Assembly (NCBI GenBank): GCA_002502245.1
Contig: DAPW01000011.1
Coordinates: 174,667-238,666 of the forward strand
Length of the DNA: 64,000 bases
Source: Methanoregula sp. UBA154
GTDB taxonomy: Archaea; Halobacteriota; Methanomicrobia; Methanomicrobiales; Methanospirillaceae
Direction of reading: 5' to 3'
Shown here in pieces: positions 16,925 through 24,628 of this stretch. The position numbers and the translations under genes are program-made. The notes under the pieces were generated by a model. It searched no databases. It saw only the letters and a program-made list of their open reading frames with translations, and had not been told where the DNA came from. The stretch's first letter is position 1. Each line of letters starts with the position of its first letter.

Positions 16925-18703
16925 ATGGACGCCGGTATCCTTCTCGCTGGAATCGTACTTGCCGGAACCATCATTCTCTTTGTGAGCTCCCGGGTACGGG
17001 TCGATCTCGTTGCGATCCTCGCAAGCCTGGCTCTCGCCTGGCTGGGCCTCATCACCCCCGTGGAAGCGGTTTCCGGGTTTGCCTCAAACGCGGTCATTGC
17101 AATGGCATCCGTGATGATCATCGCCTACGGGCTCGAGAGAACCGGGATAACCTCGCGTCTCGCCGGCGCCATCGTGAGATATGCCGGAACCGGTGAGAGG
17201 AGGGTCAATGCCACCATAGCAGTAACGGTCGGTTTTCTCTCATCGGTGATGCAGACGGTCGGGGTTGCCGCCCTCTTCCTCCCTGCCGTGAGGCGGATCG
17301 GACGGCAGACCCGCATTCCCGTCTCACGGCTGATGATGCCGATGGGATTTGCCGCCATCCTGGGCGGGAGTATGACGATGATCGCCTCCGGCCCGCTGAT
17401 CGTACTGAATGACCTCCTCCGCCAGGCAGGGGCAGAGCCCTTCTCCCTCTTTGCGGTCACTCCTATTGGACTTCCCCTCCTGATCGCCGGGATTGCGCTC
17501 TTTGCCCTGGCCGGGGACCGCATCCTCCCGAAAAAAGAGGAGACGCCCTCCGGACCATCCATCGCCGAGATCTGGGGGATCGATCACCCGGTCAGGACCT
17601 GCATAATCCCTCTGTCATCCCCGGTTGCCGGAAAGACCCGGGAGGAGGCAGCCTTCAAGACCCGCTACGGCCTCGATCTCCTTGCCGTGAGCACCCGGAA
17701 GGATATCAGTGTTGCACCCTCACGGTTTATCAGTCTCGAAGCCGGTACGGAGCTCGCATTCCTCGGATCTGAGGAACGATTCATCCGGTTTATCCGGGAA
17801 TCCGGCTGTATCCCCTCCGGAGACCGGAGCAGGTTACAGGAGATCCTGGGTGGCGAAGAGTACGGATTTGCCGAGCTGGTTGTCCGGCCGAAGGCATCTA
17901 TCATCGGAAAAACACCGCGGGAGATCATGTTCCGGCAGACGTATGCGATCGAACCGATCGTCCACCAGCACGGGGAGACGGAAACCCGGGCCGGCATCTC
18001 CGACCAACCCCTTGCAGCCGGTGACACCATCGTCGCCTTTGGATCCTGGGACACTTTGAGGCACTTTGCCGGGCATCAGGACCTGGTCCTGATGACTCCT
18101 CCCGGGGGGGACGGTCTGCGACACGGAAAGGGACCCCTGGCGATCCTGGTCTTCGCTGCAGCCCTCCTTCTCACGGTCACGGGCGTCCCGCTCTCCCTTG
18201 CCCTGCTCACCGGTGCCGCCGGGGCTGTCCTCTTCGGCGTCCTCACTCCCGATGAGGCGTACCAGGCTGTCGACTGGAAGACGATCATCCTCATAGCCGG
18301 CCTGATCCCGCTGGGCATCGCACTGGAAAAGAGCGGGGCGGCCGCAGCGCTCGCCGGTTCCCTGGTCAATGTCCTGGCCGGGTCCCACCCGATCCTCATC
18401 ATGGGTGCCGTTGCCCTTCTTGCAACCGCCCTCTCCCTCATCATCTCCAACGTGGCGGCAACGGTCCTCCTCGTCCCGCTTGTGCTGCTCCTCGGTACCG
18501 GGACCGGTACCGACCCGCGGGCGCTCGCCCTCCTCGTTGCGGTCTGCGCTTCGAACTCCTTCATCCTTCCGACCCACCAGGTCAATGCCCTCCTGATGGG
18601 GCCCGGCGGGTATACCCCGAAAGACTACCTGAAAGCCGGGAGCATCATGACCATCATCTTCATCGGAATAGCCGTAATACTCATCTACCTCCTCATCAGA
18701 TAG
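16925..18703 (+). CDS. SLC13-type permease with internal TrkA-C domains
   Basis: 592-residue membrane protein. The N-terminal half (MDAGILLAGIVLAGTIILFV onward) and the C-terminal half are hydrophobic, with about ten or more membrane segments in total; between them, at about residues 205-360, lie two soluble TrkA-C-like domains (one around RYGLDLLAVSTRKDISVAP, one around TYAIEPIVHQHGETETRAG). This is the layout of DASS/SLC13 permeases that carry sulfate and other anions. Start chosen at 16925 because the upstream part of the frame is not membrane-like. The next gene's AGGAGG overlaps its stop codon. Sulfur-oxyanion or related transport is inferred from the neighbours, not from motifs. Confidence 0.85.
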   Translation: MDAGILLAGIVLAGTIILFVSSRVRVDLVAILASLALAWLGLITPVEAVSGFASNAVIAMASVMIIAYGLERTGITSRLAGAIVRYAGTGERRVNATIAVTVGFLSSVMQTVGVAALFLPAVRRIGRQTRIPVSRLMMPMGFAAILGGSMTMIASGPLIVLNDLLRQAGAEPFSLFAVTPIGLPLLIAGIALFALAGDRILPKKEETPSGPSIAEIWGIDHPVRTCIIPLSSPVAGKTREEAAFKTRYGLDLLAVSTRKDISVAPSRFISLEAGTELAFLGSEERFIRFIRESGCIPSGDRSRLQEILGGEEYGFAELVVRPKASIIGKTPREIMFRQTYAIEPIVHQHGETETRAGISDQPLAAGDTIVAFGSWDTLRHFAGHQDLVLMTPPGGDGLRHGKGPLAILVFAAALLLTVTGVPLSLALLTGAAGAVLFGVLTPDEAYQAVDWKTIILIAGLIPLGIALEKSGAAAALAGSLVNVLAGSHPILIMGAVALLATALSLIISNVAATVLLVPLVLLLGTGTGTDPRALALLVAVCASNSFILPTHQVNALLMGPGGYTPKDYLKAGSIMTIIFIGIAVILIYLLIR

Positions 18704-18712
18704 GAGGATGAT

Positions 18713-20080
18713 ATGATCATCCACCAGTATTTCATACCCGGTCTTGCGCACAGCTCCTACATCGTTGCCGGCAACAGGACCTGTGCGGTCATTGATCCGG
18801 AACGCGATGCCGGGCGATACATTGCTGCCGCACGGGAGATGGGACTCCGGATCACCCACGTCCTCGAGACGCACCTGCACGCGGATTTCATCTCCGGGCA
18901 CCTTGACCTGGCCGATGCAACCGGTGCGGAAATCTATGCGTCCCGGTCCGCGGACTGCACCTTCCCCCATACCCCCCTCGCTGAAGGGGATATGGTGCAG
19001 CTTGAAGCAATCCGGTTTTCCGTTATCGAAACTGCCGGACACACCCCCGAGCATATCTGTTTTATTGCAACCGATACCACCCGGGGTGAGACACCGGGCG
19101 CTCTCTTCTCCGGTGACACCCTCTTTGTTGGCGATGTCGGGCGCCCGGACCTCTTTCCGGGGAGGGCAGAAGAGCTGGCATCCTCCCTCTTTGACAACCT
19201 GCAGAGCAAGATCATGACCCTCCCGGATGAGTGCGAGGTCTATCCCGCCCACGGGATGGGGTCGCTCTGCGGGCGGGCGATGGCGGCAAAGAGAACCAGC
19301 ACCATCGGGTACGAGAAGAAGTACAACTACGCCCTCCGTATCCGGAGCCGGGAAGAGTTTATCCGGGCTCTCACCTCCGATATGCCTGCCGCTCCGGATC
19401 ACTTTACCCGCTGTTCTGCTATCAACCGGGCTGGCCCTGCCCTGATGCGGGATCTCATCCGTCCCGTTCCGATCGAGCCGCGATCCGTTGCCGGCCGGAT
19501 CCGGGCAGATGATGCAATCTTCCTCGATGTCAGGAGTTACCCGGCGTTCTCCGGCATGCACATACCCGGTTCCTGGCATATCGATCTCGGGGGAAACTTT
19601 GCCACGCAGGCCGGCTGGATCCTTCCCCCCGATAAGGATATCCTCCTGGTTGTCGAGGGCCGGCAGCAGTCGGAAGAGGCGGCTCTCCAGCTCCACCGGG
19701 TCGGATTTGACCGTGTCACAGGATACATCGAAGGAGGGATGCTCGTCTGGGGTACCGCTGCGCTCCCGTTCGGCCGTGTCCCGGTCATCTCTCCGGAAGA
19801 GGCGCATGCACTGATCCGGTCGAACGAGGCGATCCTTATCGATGTCCGGTCACAGGAAGAGTGGCAGGACGGCCATGTCGGGGGATCGATCCATATTCCC
19901 TGGCATGACCTCAGGACCCGGCATACGGAACTTGATCCGGCACAGCGGTATATAGTCATGTGCCGGGGAGGCCAGCGGGCGAGTATCGCGGCAAGCATCC
20001 TGAAACGGCACGGTTTTGGCCGCGTCTGTAATCTCGGTGGCGGGTATACAGCATACCAGCGGGCAGGGTCCGTATCATGA
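18713..20080 (+). CDS. MBL-fold persulfide dioxygenase-like hydrolase fused to two rhodanese domains
   Basis: 455 residues. The metallo-beta-lactamase domain (1-240) has ETHLHADFISGH at 52-63 (H54, H56, D58), AGH at 108-110, SGDTLFVGDVGRPD at 133-146 and PAHGMGSL at 178-185, as in ETHE1/CstB-type persulfide dioxygenases. Two rhodanese domains follow: the first (about 260-350) has EGRQQS at 315-320 where a catalytic cysteine would be, so it is probably inactive; the second (about 360-450) has MCRGGQRA with Cys417. A strong AGGAGG lies five bases before the ATG. Likely role: handling of sulfane sulfur (persulfide, thiosulfate) together with the transporters around it. Substrate untested; in an anaerobe a non-oxygenase activity is possible. 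Confidence 0.9.
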   Translation: MIIHQYFIPGLAHSSYIVAGNRTCAVIDPERDAGRYIAAAREMGLRITHVLETHLHADFISGHLDLADATGAEIYASRSADCTFPHTPLAEGDMVQLEAIRFSVIETAGHTPEHICFIATDTTRGETPGALFSGDTLFVGDVGRPDLFPGRAEELASSLFDNLQSKIMTLPDECEVYPAHGMGSLCGRAMAAKRTSTIGYEKKYNYALRIRSREEFIRALTSDMPAAPDHFTRCSAINRAGPALMRDLIRPVPIEPRSVAGRIRADDAIFLDVRSYPAFSGMHIPGSWHIDLGGNFATQAGWILPPDKDILLVVEGRQQSEEAALQLHRVGFDRVTGYIEGGMLVWGTAALPFGRVPVISPEEAHALIRSNEAILIDVRSQEEWQDGHVGGSIHIPWHDLRTRHTELDPAQRYIVMCRGGQRASIAASILKRHGFGRVCNLGGGYTAYQRAGSVS

Positions 20081-20132
20081 TACCGGCGTTTTTACCGGAC
20101 GAATGTTTTTCCAGTTGTTCCGGAGGACTGTG

Positions 20133-20657
20133 ATGACAGCATGGTTCATGATGGCGACATGGTCACCCTATATTGTCGGCGCCGGGATCGGGATCCTCAT
20201 CTGGACCACCTTTCTCCTCTCCGATCGCCCGCTGGGATGTTCGACCGCCTATGCCAAGACGGCCGGTATGGCTGAGTCCGTCATCTCCCGCAGGAAGAGC
20301 GAAGCAATGCCGTACTACCAGAAGTTCACGCCAACGGTTGACTGGCAGTGGATGATCGTCATCGGGGTGCTGATGGGAGCGTTTCTCTCGGCATACCTCT
20401 CCGGCACCTTCACGCTCCTGACCGTACCCCCGCTCTTTGCGGCGGAGTTCGGGACGGATTCGCTCTTCCGTTCCCTTGTCGCACTCCTCGGGGGTATCCT
20501 GATGGGGATGGGAGCCCGCTGGGCTGGCGGGTGTACCTCCGGGCACGGGATTTCGGGGACCCTCCAGCTCTCGCTGGCGAGCTGGGTTGCGGCGATCTGC
20601 TTTTTTGCTGCAGGAATTCTGGTCGCGGGCCTGATTTACGGGTTCACGTTTTTATGA
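20133..20657 (+). CDS. YeeE/YedE-family transporter, first half
   Basis: 174-residue membrane protein of the YeeE/YedE (TsuA-like) family that moves thiosulfate or sulfur compounds. Conserved cysteines are Cys36 in RPLGCST and Cys134 in AGGCTSGHGISG. Start at the ATG 20133, preceded by CGGAGG with six-base spacing; the upstream part of the frame lies in the MBL gene. It forms a pair with the next gene, together equal to one full-length transporter. Confidence 0.88.
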   Translation: MTAWFMMATWSPYIVGAGIGILIWTTFLLSDRPLGCSTAYAKTAGMAESVISRRKSEAMPYYQKFTPTVDWQWMIVIGVLMGAFLSAYLSGTFTLLTVPPLFAAEFGTDSLFRSLVALLGGILMGMGARWAGGCTSGHGISGTLQLSLASWVAAICFFAAGILVAGLIYGFTFL

Positions 20658-20667
20658 GGTGGGGAAC

Positions 20668-21225
20668 ATGGAATTTGAACAGCTCAGGTCAGACAAACGG
20701 GCCCAGATTGTTCTCGGGCTCCTTACCGGTATCGTCTTCGGGTTCCTGCTCCAGAAAGGCGGGGTGACCGCGTACGGGGTGATCATCGGCCAGCTCCTCC
20801 TCACCGATTTTACGGTCGTCCAGGTGATGCTCACGGCGATACTCGTTGGTATGCCGGGTGTCTATGCGATGAAAGCGGCCGGGCTTGTCCGGCTCCACTA
20901 CCAGACGGGATCGGTTGGCGCAACTGTAATCGGGGGACTGATCTTCGGCGCCGGGTTTGCCATCCTCGGCTACTGCCCCGGCACCGCCCCGGGTGCGCTC
21001 GGATCGGGATCGCTGGATGCGGCGATCGGCATGATCGGGATCGCCCTGGGAGCAGGGATCTTCGCGCGCCTGTACCCGCGCCTCAACCGGATAGTCCTCA
21101 CCCGCGGGACCTTTCCGGCCGGGACCCTCCCGGAACTGCTCGGGGTCCGGCCGGGGATTGTCGTGATCGCTGTGGGGATTCTGATCATTGGATTCCTCTG
21201 CCTGCTTGCGATCCTCGGGTTCTGA
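20668..21225 (+). CDS. YeeE/YedE-family transporter, second half
   Basis: 185-residue membrane protein paired with the preceding gene. It has the conserved GYCPGTAPGALGSGS (Cys103) and five or so hydrophobic segments. The ATG at 20668 follows GAGGTGG; the previous stop codon lies about 10 nt upstream, so the two are co-translated. Split YeeE/YedE halves next to MBL or rhodanese genes are common in prokaryotes, supporting sulfur transport. Confidence 0.88.
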   Translation: MEFEQLRSDKRAQIVLGLLTGIVFGFLLQKGGVTAYGVIIGQLLLTDFTVVQVMLTAILVGMPGVYAMKAAGLVRLHYQTGSVGATVIGGLIFGAGFAILGYCPGTAPGALGSGSLDAAIGMIGIALGAGIFARLYPRLNRIVLTRGTFPAGTLPELLGVRPGIVVIAVGILIIGFLCLLAILGF

Positions 21226-21304
21226 CCGGGGCATCTCACGTGCCCGGCTGTGGCAGATCCATCCCCCTTCTCCCGGCCCGGGGCGGAGACATTTTTCCGC
21301 TACA

Positions 21305-21413
21305 GGAGCATACGGATTATAAATCGGGTCCGCCTATACCGGTATCCTTAGAACAGAAGTTAAAAAGAAATTACTCACCGCCATGATGAGTCTGTTGACA
21401 AGGTGAAATGACC
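21305..21413 (+). promoter_or_regulatory. Promoter region of the cupin gene
   Basis: GGATTATAAATCGG at about 21313-21326 is a good TATA candidate. AAGGTGA at 21400-21406 is the ribosome-binding site that favours the ATG at 21414 over the one at 21408. Confidence 0.4.
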
Positions 21414-21752
21414 ATGAAAATCACGGAAGTTGCAAAGGAAGTGTCGGGCTCCAATCCGCATCACGTGGATGCCCGGAAGATCTATGATACGACAAACGCC
21501 ATTGCCGTTGTGATCACGCTCCAGCCCGGCGAATCCCTGAAAAAACACATGACGCCGGTCGATGTCTTCTTCTACGTGCTGGAAGGGACCGGTATTGTCG
21601 AGATCGGAGACGAACGGGCATGCTGCACGAAAGATATGCTCATCGAGAGCCCTGCACGGATCCCGCACCGCTGGTTCAACGAGAGCACGGCGGTCTTCCG
21701 GGTGCTCGTGGTCAAGGTGCCGAAGCCGACAGAAGAGACGAAACTTCTCTGA
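21414..21752 (+). CDS. Small cupin-domain protein
   Basis: 112 residues forming one cupin barrel. Visible motifs are LKKHMTPVDVFFYVLEGTG in cupin box 1 and ARIPHRWFNES in box 2, with at least two histidine candidates for a metal site; the usual box-1 HxH is reduced to a single His. The protein may bind a small ligand or metal; no substrate can be named. It is a single gene followed by a repeat region. Confidence 0.85.
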   Translation: MKITEVAKEVSGSNPHHVDARKIYDTTNAIAVVITLQPGESLKKHMTPVDVFFYVLEGTGIVEIGDERACCTKDMLIESPARIPHRWFNESTAVFRVLVVKVPKPTEETKLL

Positions 21753-21873
21753 AGCGGCAAAACCTTTTTTCGAGCCGGTCGCAGAGCGGTGCGGGAACGG
21801 CGAGTTGTGCGAAGCATGCAACGCGGGCGGCGACGGACCGATTGTACTGCCGGCCGTATTGCTCATCATGGAG

Positions 21874-22128
21874 CACGGTGCCGTATCGAATTCACTGGGT
21901 GTCGGATCTGCAATGGCAGATTCGGTTATGAAAGATCTCCGTAGGAATATTTGAGAAAACCCTGACGCTCCCGGGGACTCCGCCCCCGTTGCGATGACAC
22001 GGTGCCGTATCGAATTCACTGGGTGTCGGATCCGCAATGGCAGATTCGGTTATGAAAGATCTCCGTAGGCATATTTGAGAAAACCCTGACGCTCCCGGGG
22101 ACTCCGCCCCCGTTGCGATGACACGGTG
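21874..22128 (+). repeat. Tandem direct repeat, two 124-bp units
   Basis: Unit 1 at 21874-21997 and unit 2 at 21998-22121 differ at only a few positions, and the first seven bases of a third unit (CACGGTG) follow at 22122. Each unit carries a short open stretch ending in VMKDLRRNI or VMKDLRRHI plus a stop, then a GC-rich hairpin (ACGCTCCCGGGGACTCCGCC) like the beginning of module R2. The open stretch in unit 1 joins upstream frame from about 21765 with cysteines (CGNGELCEAC) but lacks a start. This looks like a gene 3' end duplicated together with a repeat. Confidence 0.85.
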
Positions 22129-22259
22129 TGATCTACAATCTGACCCGGGGTATCCTCATACATCCTGTCCTTAAAACGGGGCCCGGGAGGAGGGCTTTAT
22201 ATTTACCTGAAAAAATATTTTCTCCCGTGCCGAAAAACCAAAAAGAAGTGCCGGTTCCG

Positions 22260-22901
22260 TTACCGGCCCAGCTGGCGGAGGAATGCGCTCTTATGGTTCT
22301 CGGATCCTCTTCGCAGATTTGAATAGACCTGGATGATGTCAGCCCGGGTCGTGTTTGCAAGCGCATGGTCCAGGTCGGCGATATCCCGTTCCTCAACAGC
22401 GAGCGAGGCTTCGAGTGCACCGGTTAACGATGCATCGCCCTGTGCGGCAAGCGCTGGGTACAGAGATCGAAATACCGGGTCAGTATAACCGCTCGATGCA
22501 TTACCGACCCTGTGATCCCGAAGCCCGTACCGCTCGATAAGCAGTTGCATTTCAGCAACGTGTGCGGTCTCCGATGCTGCGATGTTTGAGAAGACTGGTA
22601 TTGCATAGATGCTAGCAAATCGGCTATACAGGTCATGGGCAAGTTGTTCTTCCTCACGCATGAACAGAATATCAGCAGTTTCTGTCGCTGTCAGCGCAGT
22701 GGTACCGGGTTGGGGGAGCAGGGCCGGATAATTTTCACCCGGACCCGCACCCTGTGGCTGCCCCGGCGTCGGGCCGGGTCCCTGCCTGTCTCCTGGCAAA
22801 GAGTTCCGGACGGTACTCCCCGTCCCGGACAGGGAGAGAGCGATGATGACAATAACGACGATAATCGCGCCACCAATAAGCAACCAGTTGGACTTCTCCA
22901 T
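22260..22901 (-). CDS. DUF2202 ferritin-like-fold protein, membrane anchored
   Basis: 213 residues. After MEKSNW comes one membrane segment (LLIGGAIIVVIVIIALSLS) and a proline/glycine-rich linker, so the protein is probably anchored and exposed outside the cell. The domain from about residue 80 (TATETADILFMREEEQLAHD to the end) is DUF2202, a helical domain resembling ferritins, with acidic and histidine residues (REEEQLAHDLY, ASETAHVAEMQ) placed like a di-metal site. Start chosen at 22901, before the membrane segment and after GGTGAT; the upstream frame is not protein-like. Function unknown. Confidence 0.85.
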   Translation of the reverse strand: MEKSNWLLIGGAIIVVIVIIALSLSGTGSTVRNSLPGDRQGPGPTPGQPQGAGPGENYPALLPQPGTTALTATETADILFMREEEQLAHDLYSRFASIYAIPVFSNIAASETAHVAEMQLLIERYGLRDHRVGNASSGYTDPVFRSLYPALAAQGDASLTGALEASLAVEERDIADLDHALANTTRADIIQVYSNLRRGSENHKSAFLRQLGR

Positions 22902-23488
22902 GAGAATATCACCCGTGTGTGCATGAGATTGTGCGATATTTAAGGATTGGTTTTGAGGCGAACCGGGACAGGGCCGTTGAGCGCCGGGTGGCACAATCCT
23001 CACATCCGCGTGGGCCGGAGACGCCCGGTCATGGTCGTCTCCCCGGACTCAACACCCGTACCTCCCATCATCCCGCTGCTTTTGATGGTTGATCGGGGAA
23101 ACGAAAACGCACTCTTTACCCGCAGGCTCGCTGCAGGAGATGCTGTTCCGGCAGGTTTCCCATACCGCACGTCTCATTTTATCGCCGCTTTGTGGTTGAT
23201 GAATGCACCGGTTCAGCGATACAGAACTACCCGGTATTGCCATTTGAACAATGCGGAAAAGGGCGTTCCGTTTGAATCTTCGAAATACGTTCAGAGGACA
23301 AAATGAATCATGAAATAAACCCGGTTTGAACTTAAGCCCCGGCCGGGCGCCGAGACATGATGTTTGTCTACAATTTTTTTTTACTTTCCGGGCCAGGGTC
23401 GAACACCGGATGAATGTGACCGGCGGCTCTTCCTTCCGGGTGAGCCCAAGGCCAGGATTGTTTTTCTTCCAAGAATTTTTTGCACTGT

Positions 23489-23704
23489 AGAAATCATTGG
23501 ATATCAACCATAACGCTCTCGGGGGCTCCGCCCCCGCCACTTGGCATCCCCCGTATGCGATTATGCCGTATTACCTGTATACAATCGTAGAGAAATTTCC
23601 TACAGATATTTCCGAGGCATCGCATGCGCCATGAGCCCCCGACGGGGGCTGGGCTGGCGCAAGGGGGGCGATAAATTTCCAAAAAATAGGTTTTCAACAG
23701 AGCA
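23489..23704 (+). repeat. Dispersed repeat module R2, copy E
   Basis: Nearly identical over about 215 bp to 157-366: AAATCATTGGATATCAACC, the CTCGGGGGCTCCGCCCCCG hairpin, the block around GTATGCGATTATG, GCATCGCATGCGCC, a C-run/G-run hairpin, GCTGGCGCAAGG and GCGATAAATTT. Module R1 is absent here. Confidence 0.8.
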
Positions 23705-24102
23705 GAATTTTTCAATCCATTTTTTTCTCTGCCCGCCGGTTTTTGTTTTCCCCACACCACTTGGAATACACGGGGCGGCAGGAACCGTCGTCCAAGACCG
23801 GCCCAGTGGAATTCCGGCACACCTGGTAGTCAGACATATGACTGCCAGAGCACTCCCGGATCCCCCGGTCGAATCCGGGCCCTGTATGGCCCCGGATGGC
23901 ATTCATGGGAGGCCAAAACGACATGGTTTTCTGAAAAACCGGCATGGTTTTGAGGGAATCCTGCAATCTTTCCCGCCGGAGAATGATATCAGGGTACTGC
24001 ACAATTCAGGGGCCCGTTTCCGGCAGGGACCATCCTGCCGAGAACGGTACAGACCCCGGGAATCCGGGCACGTTCCGCCCTCCGATTGCAAGGGGTACGA
24101 CA

Positions 24103-24120
24103 CGGTTTTCCGGAAAACCG
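24103..24120. repeat. 18-bp perfect palindrome
   Basis: CGGTTTTCCGGAAAACCG reads the same on both strands. A weaker copy at 23924-23940 (TGGTTTTCTGAAAAACC) is followed by the same GGCA-[CT]-[AG]GTTT type of sequence, suggesting an old duplication of about 35 bp. Confidence 0.7.
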
Positions 24121-24400
24121 GCACAGTTTCGCTGAAAAACCCCCACCGGAACGACGGTGAACGCCGGCAGGGAATAGAACAATTTGGGCAGGTCCCTGCC
24201 GGTCCGGTGATCCGCAGTTCCATTGACAGCCCGGACAAAAACTATCTATCCGCCCGGAGGATACCATGCATCCAACATGAGCCATCGGCGGGAGTGGGGC
24301 CTGGCGCGAGGATATCCTGGGGATCTCAACAAAACAAAAAAATCAAAAATAAGGTACTTGGCAATCAAGGCCCTTAAAAAATGAAAATCAGATCAAAATA

Positions 24401-24473
24401 AGCCCCAGCCGTGATTTGAACACGGGACCTGCTGATTACAAGTCAGCCGCTCTGCCAACTAAGCCACTGAGGC
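24401..24473 (-). tRNA. tRNA-Thr (TGT anticodon)
   Basis: Read on the minus strand, GCCTCAG (acceptor) pairs with CTGGGGC at the 3' end; the D arm is GCTTAGTTGGCAGAGC, the anticodon stem GCTGA/TCAGC with loop CTTGTAA gives anticodon TGT, and the T arm is CCGTG-TTCAAAT-CACGG. No intron; CCA is not encoded. Decodes ACA. Confidence 0.95.
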
Positions 24474-24493
24474 GCCATATGATTTTGTCCGTG

Positions 24494-24510
24494 GATCGTA
24501 AAAAAGATGG
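24494..24510 (-). promoter_or_regulatory. TATA box of tRNA-Thr
   Basis: On the minus strand, CTTTTTTACGATCC lies about 25-33 nt before the tRNA 5' end, the normal spacing for archaeal tRNA promoters. Confidence 0.45.
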
Positions 24511-24628
24511 TGTCTGATTTTTCCCGGCACAGATACCGTGTATCCCAAACAAATCACTCCTTCCCGGAAGACGTCTGAAGGGGGCTACCCAAACAGATTA
24601 AACGTTTTGGAGCGGACGTACTAGTAAC

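Larger units (their letters stand above)
22902..24400. other. 1.5-kb gene-poor stretch with repeats and palindromes
   Basis: No reading frame here looks coding: frames on both strands have biased composition and no motif. It contains R2 copy E (23489-23704), an 18-bp perfect palindrome CGGTTTTCCGGAAAACCG at 24103-24120, a degenerate version at 23924-23940 in similar surroundings, and at about 24281-24325 a degraded likeness of the R2 right end (GTGGGGCCTGGCGCGAGG). It resembles a site where mobile or repeated sequence accumulates. Confidence 0.6.

Noticed and set aside
17834..19807. 657-codon minus-strand frame across the permease and MBL genes
   Set aside because: Shadow of GC-rich genes on the plus strand; composition (Gly, Asp, Arg) is random-like and no domain is visible.
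23541..24377. 278-codon plus-strand frame in the gene-poor stretch
   Set aside because: Begins inside repeat R2 and has low-complexity Pro/Gly/Arg content; competing frames on the other strand are equally long.
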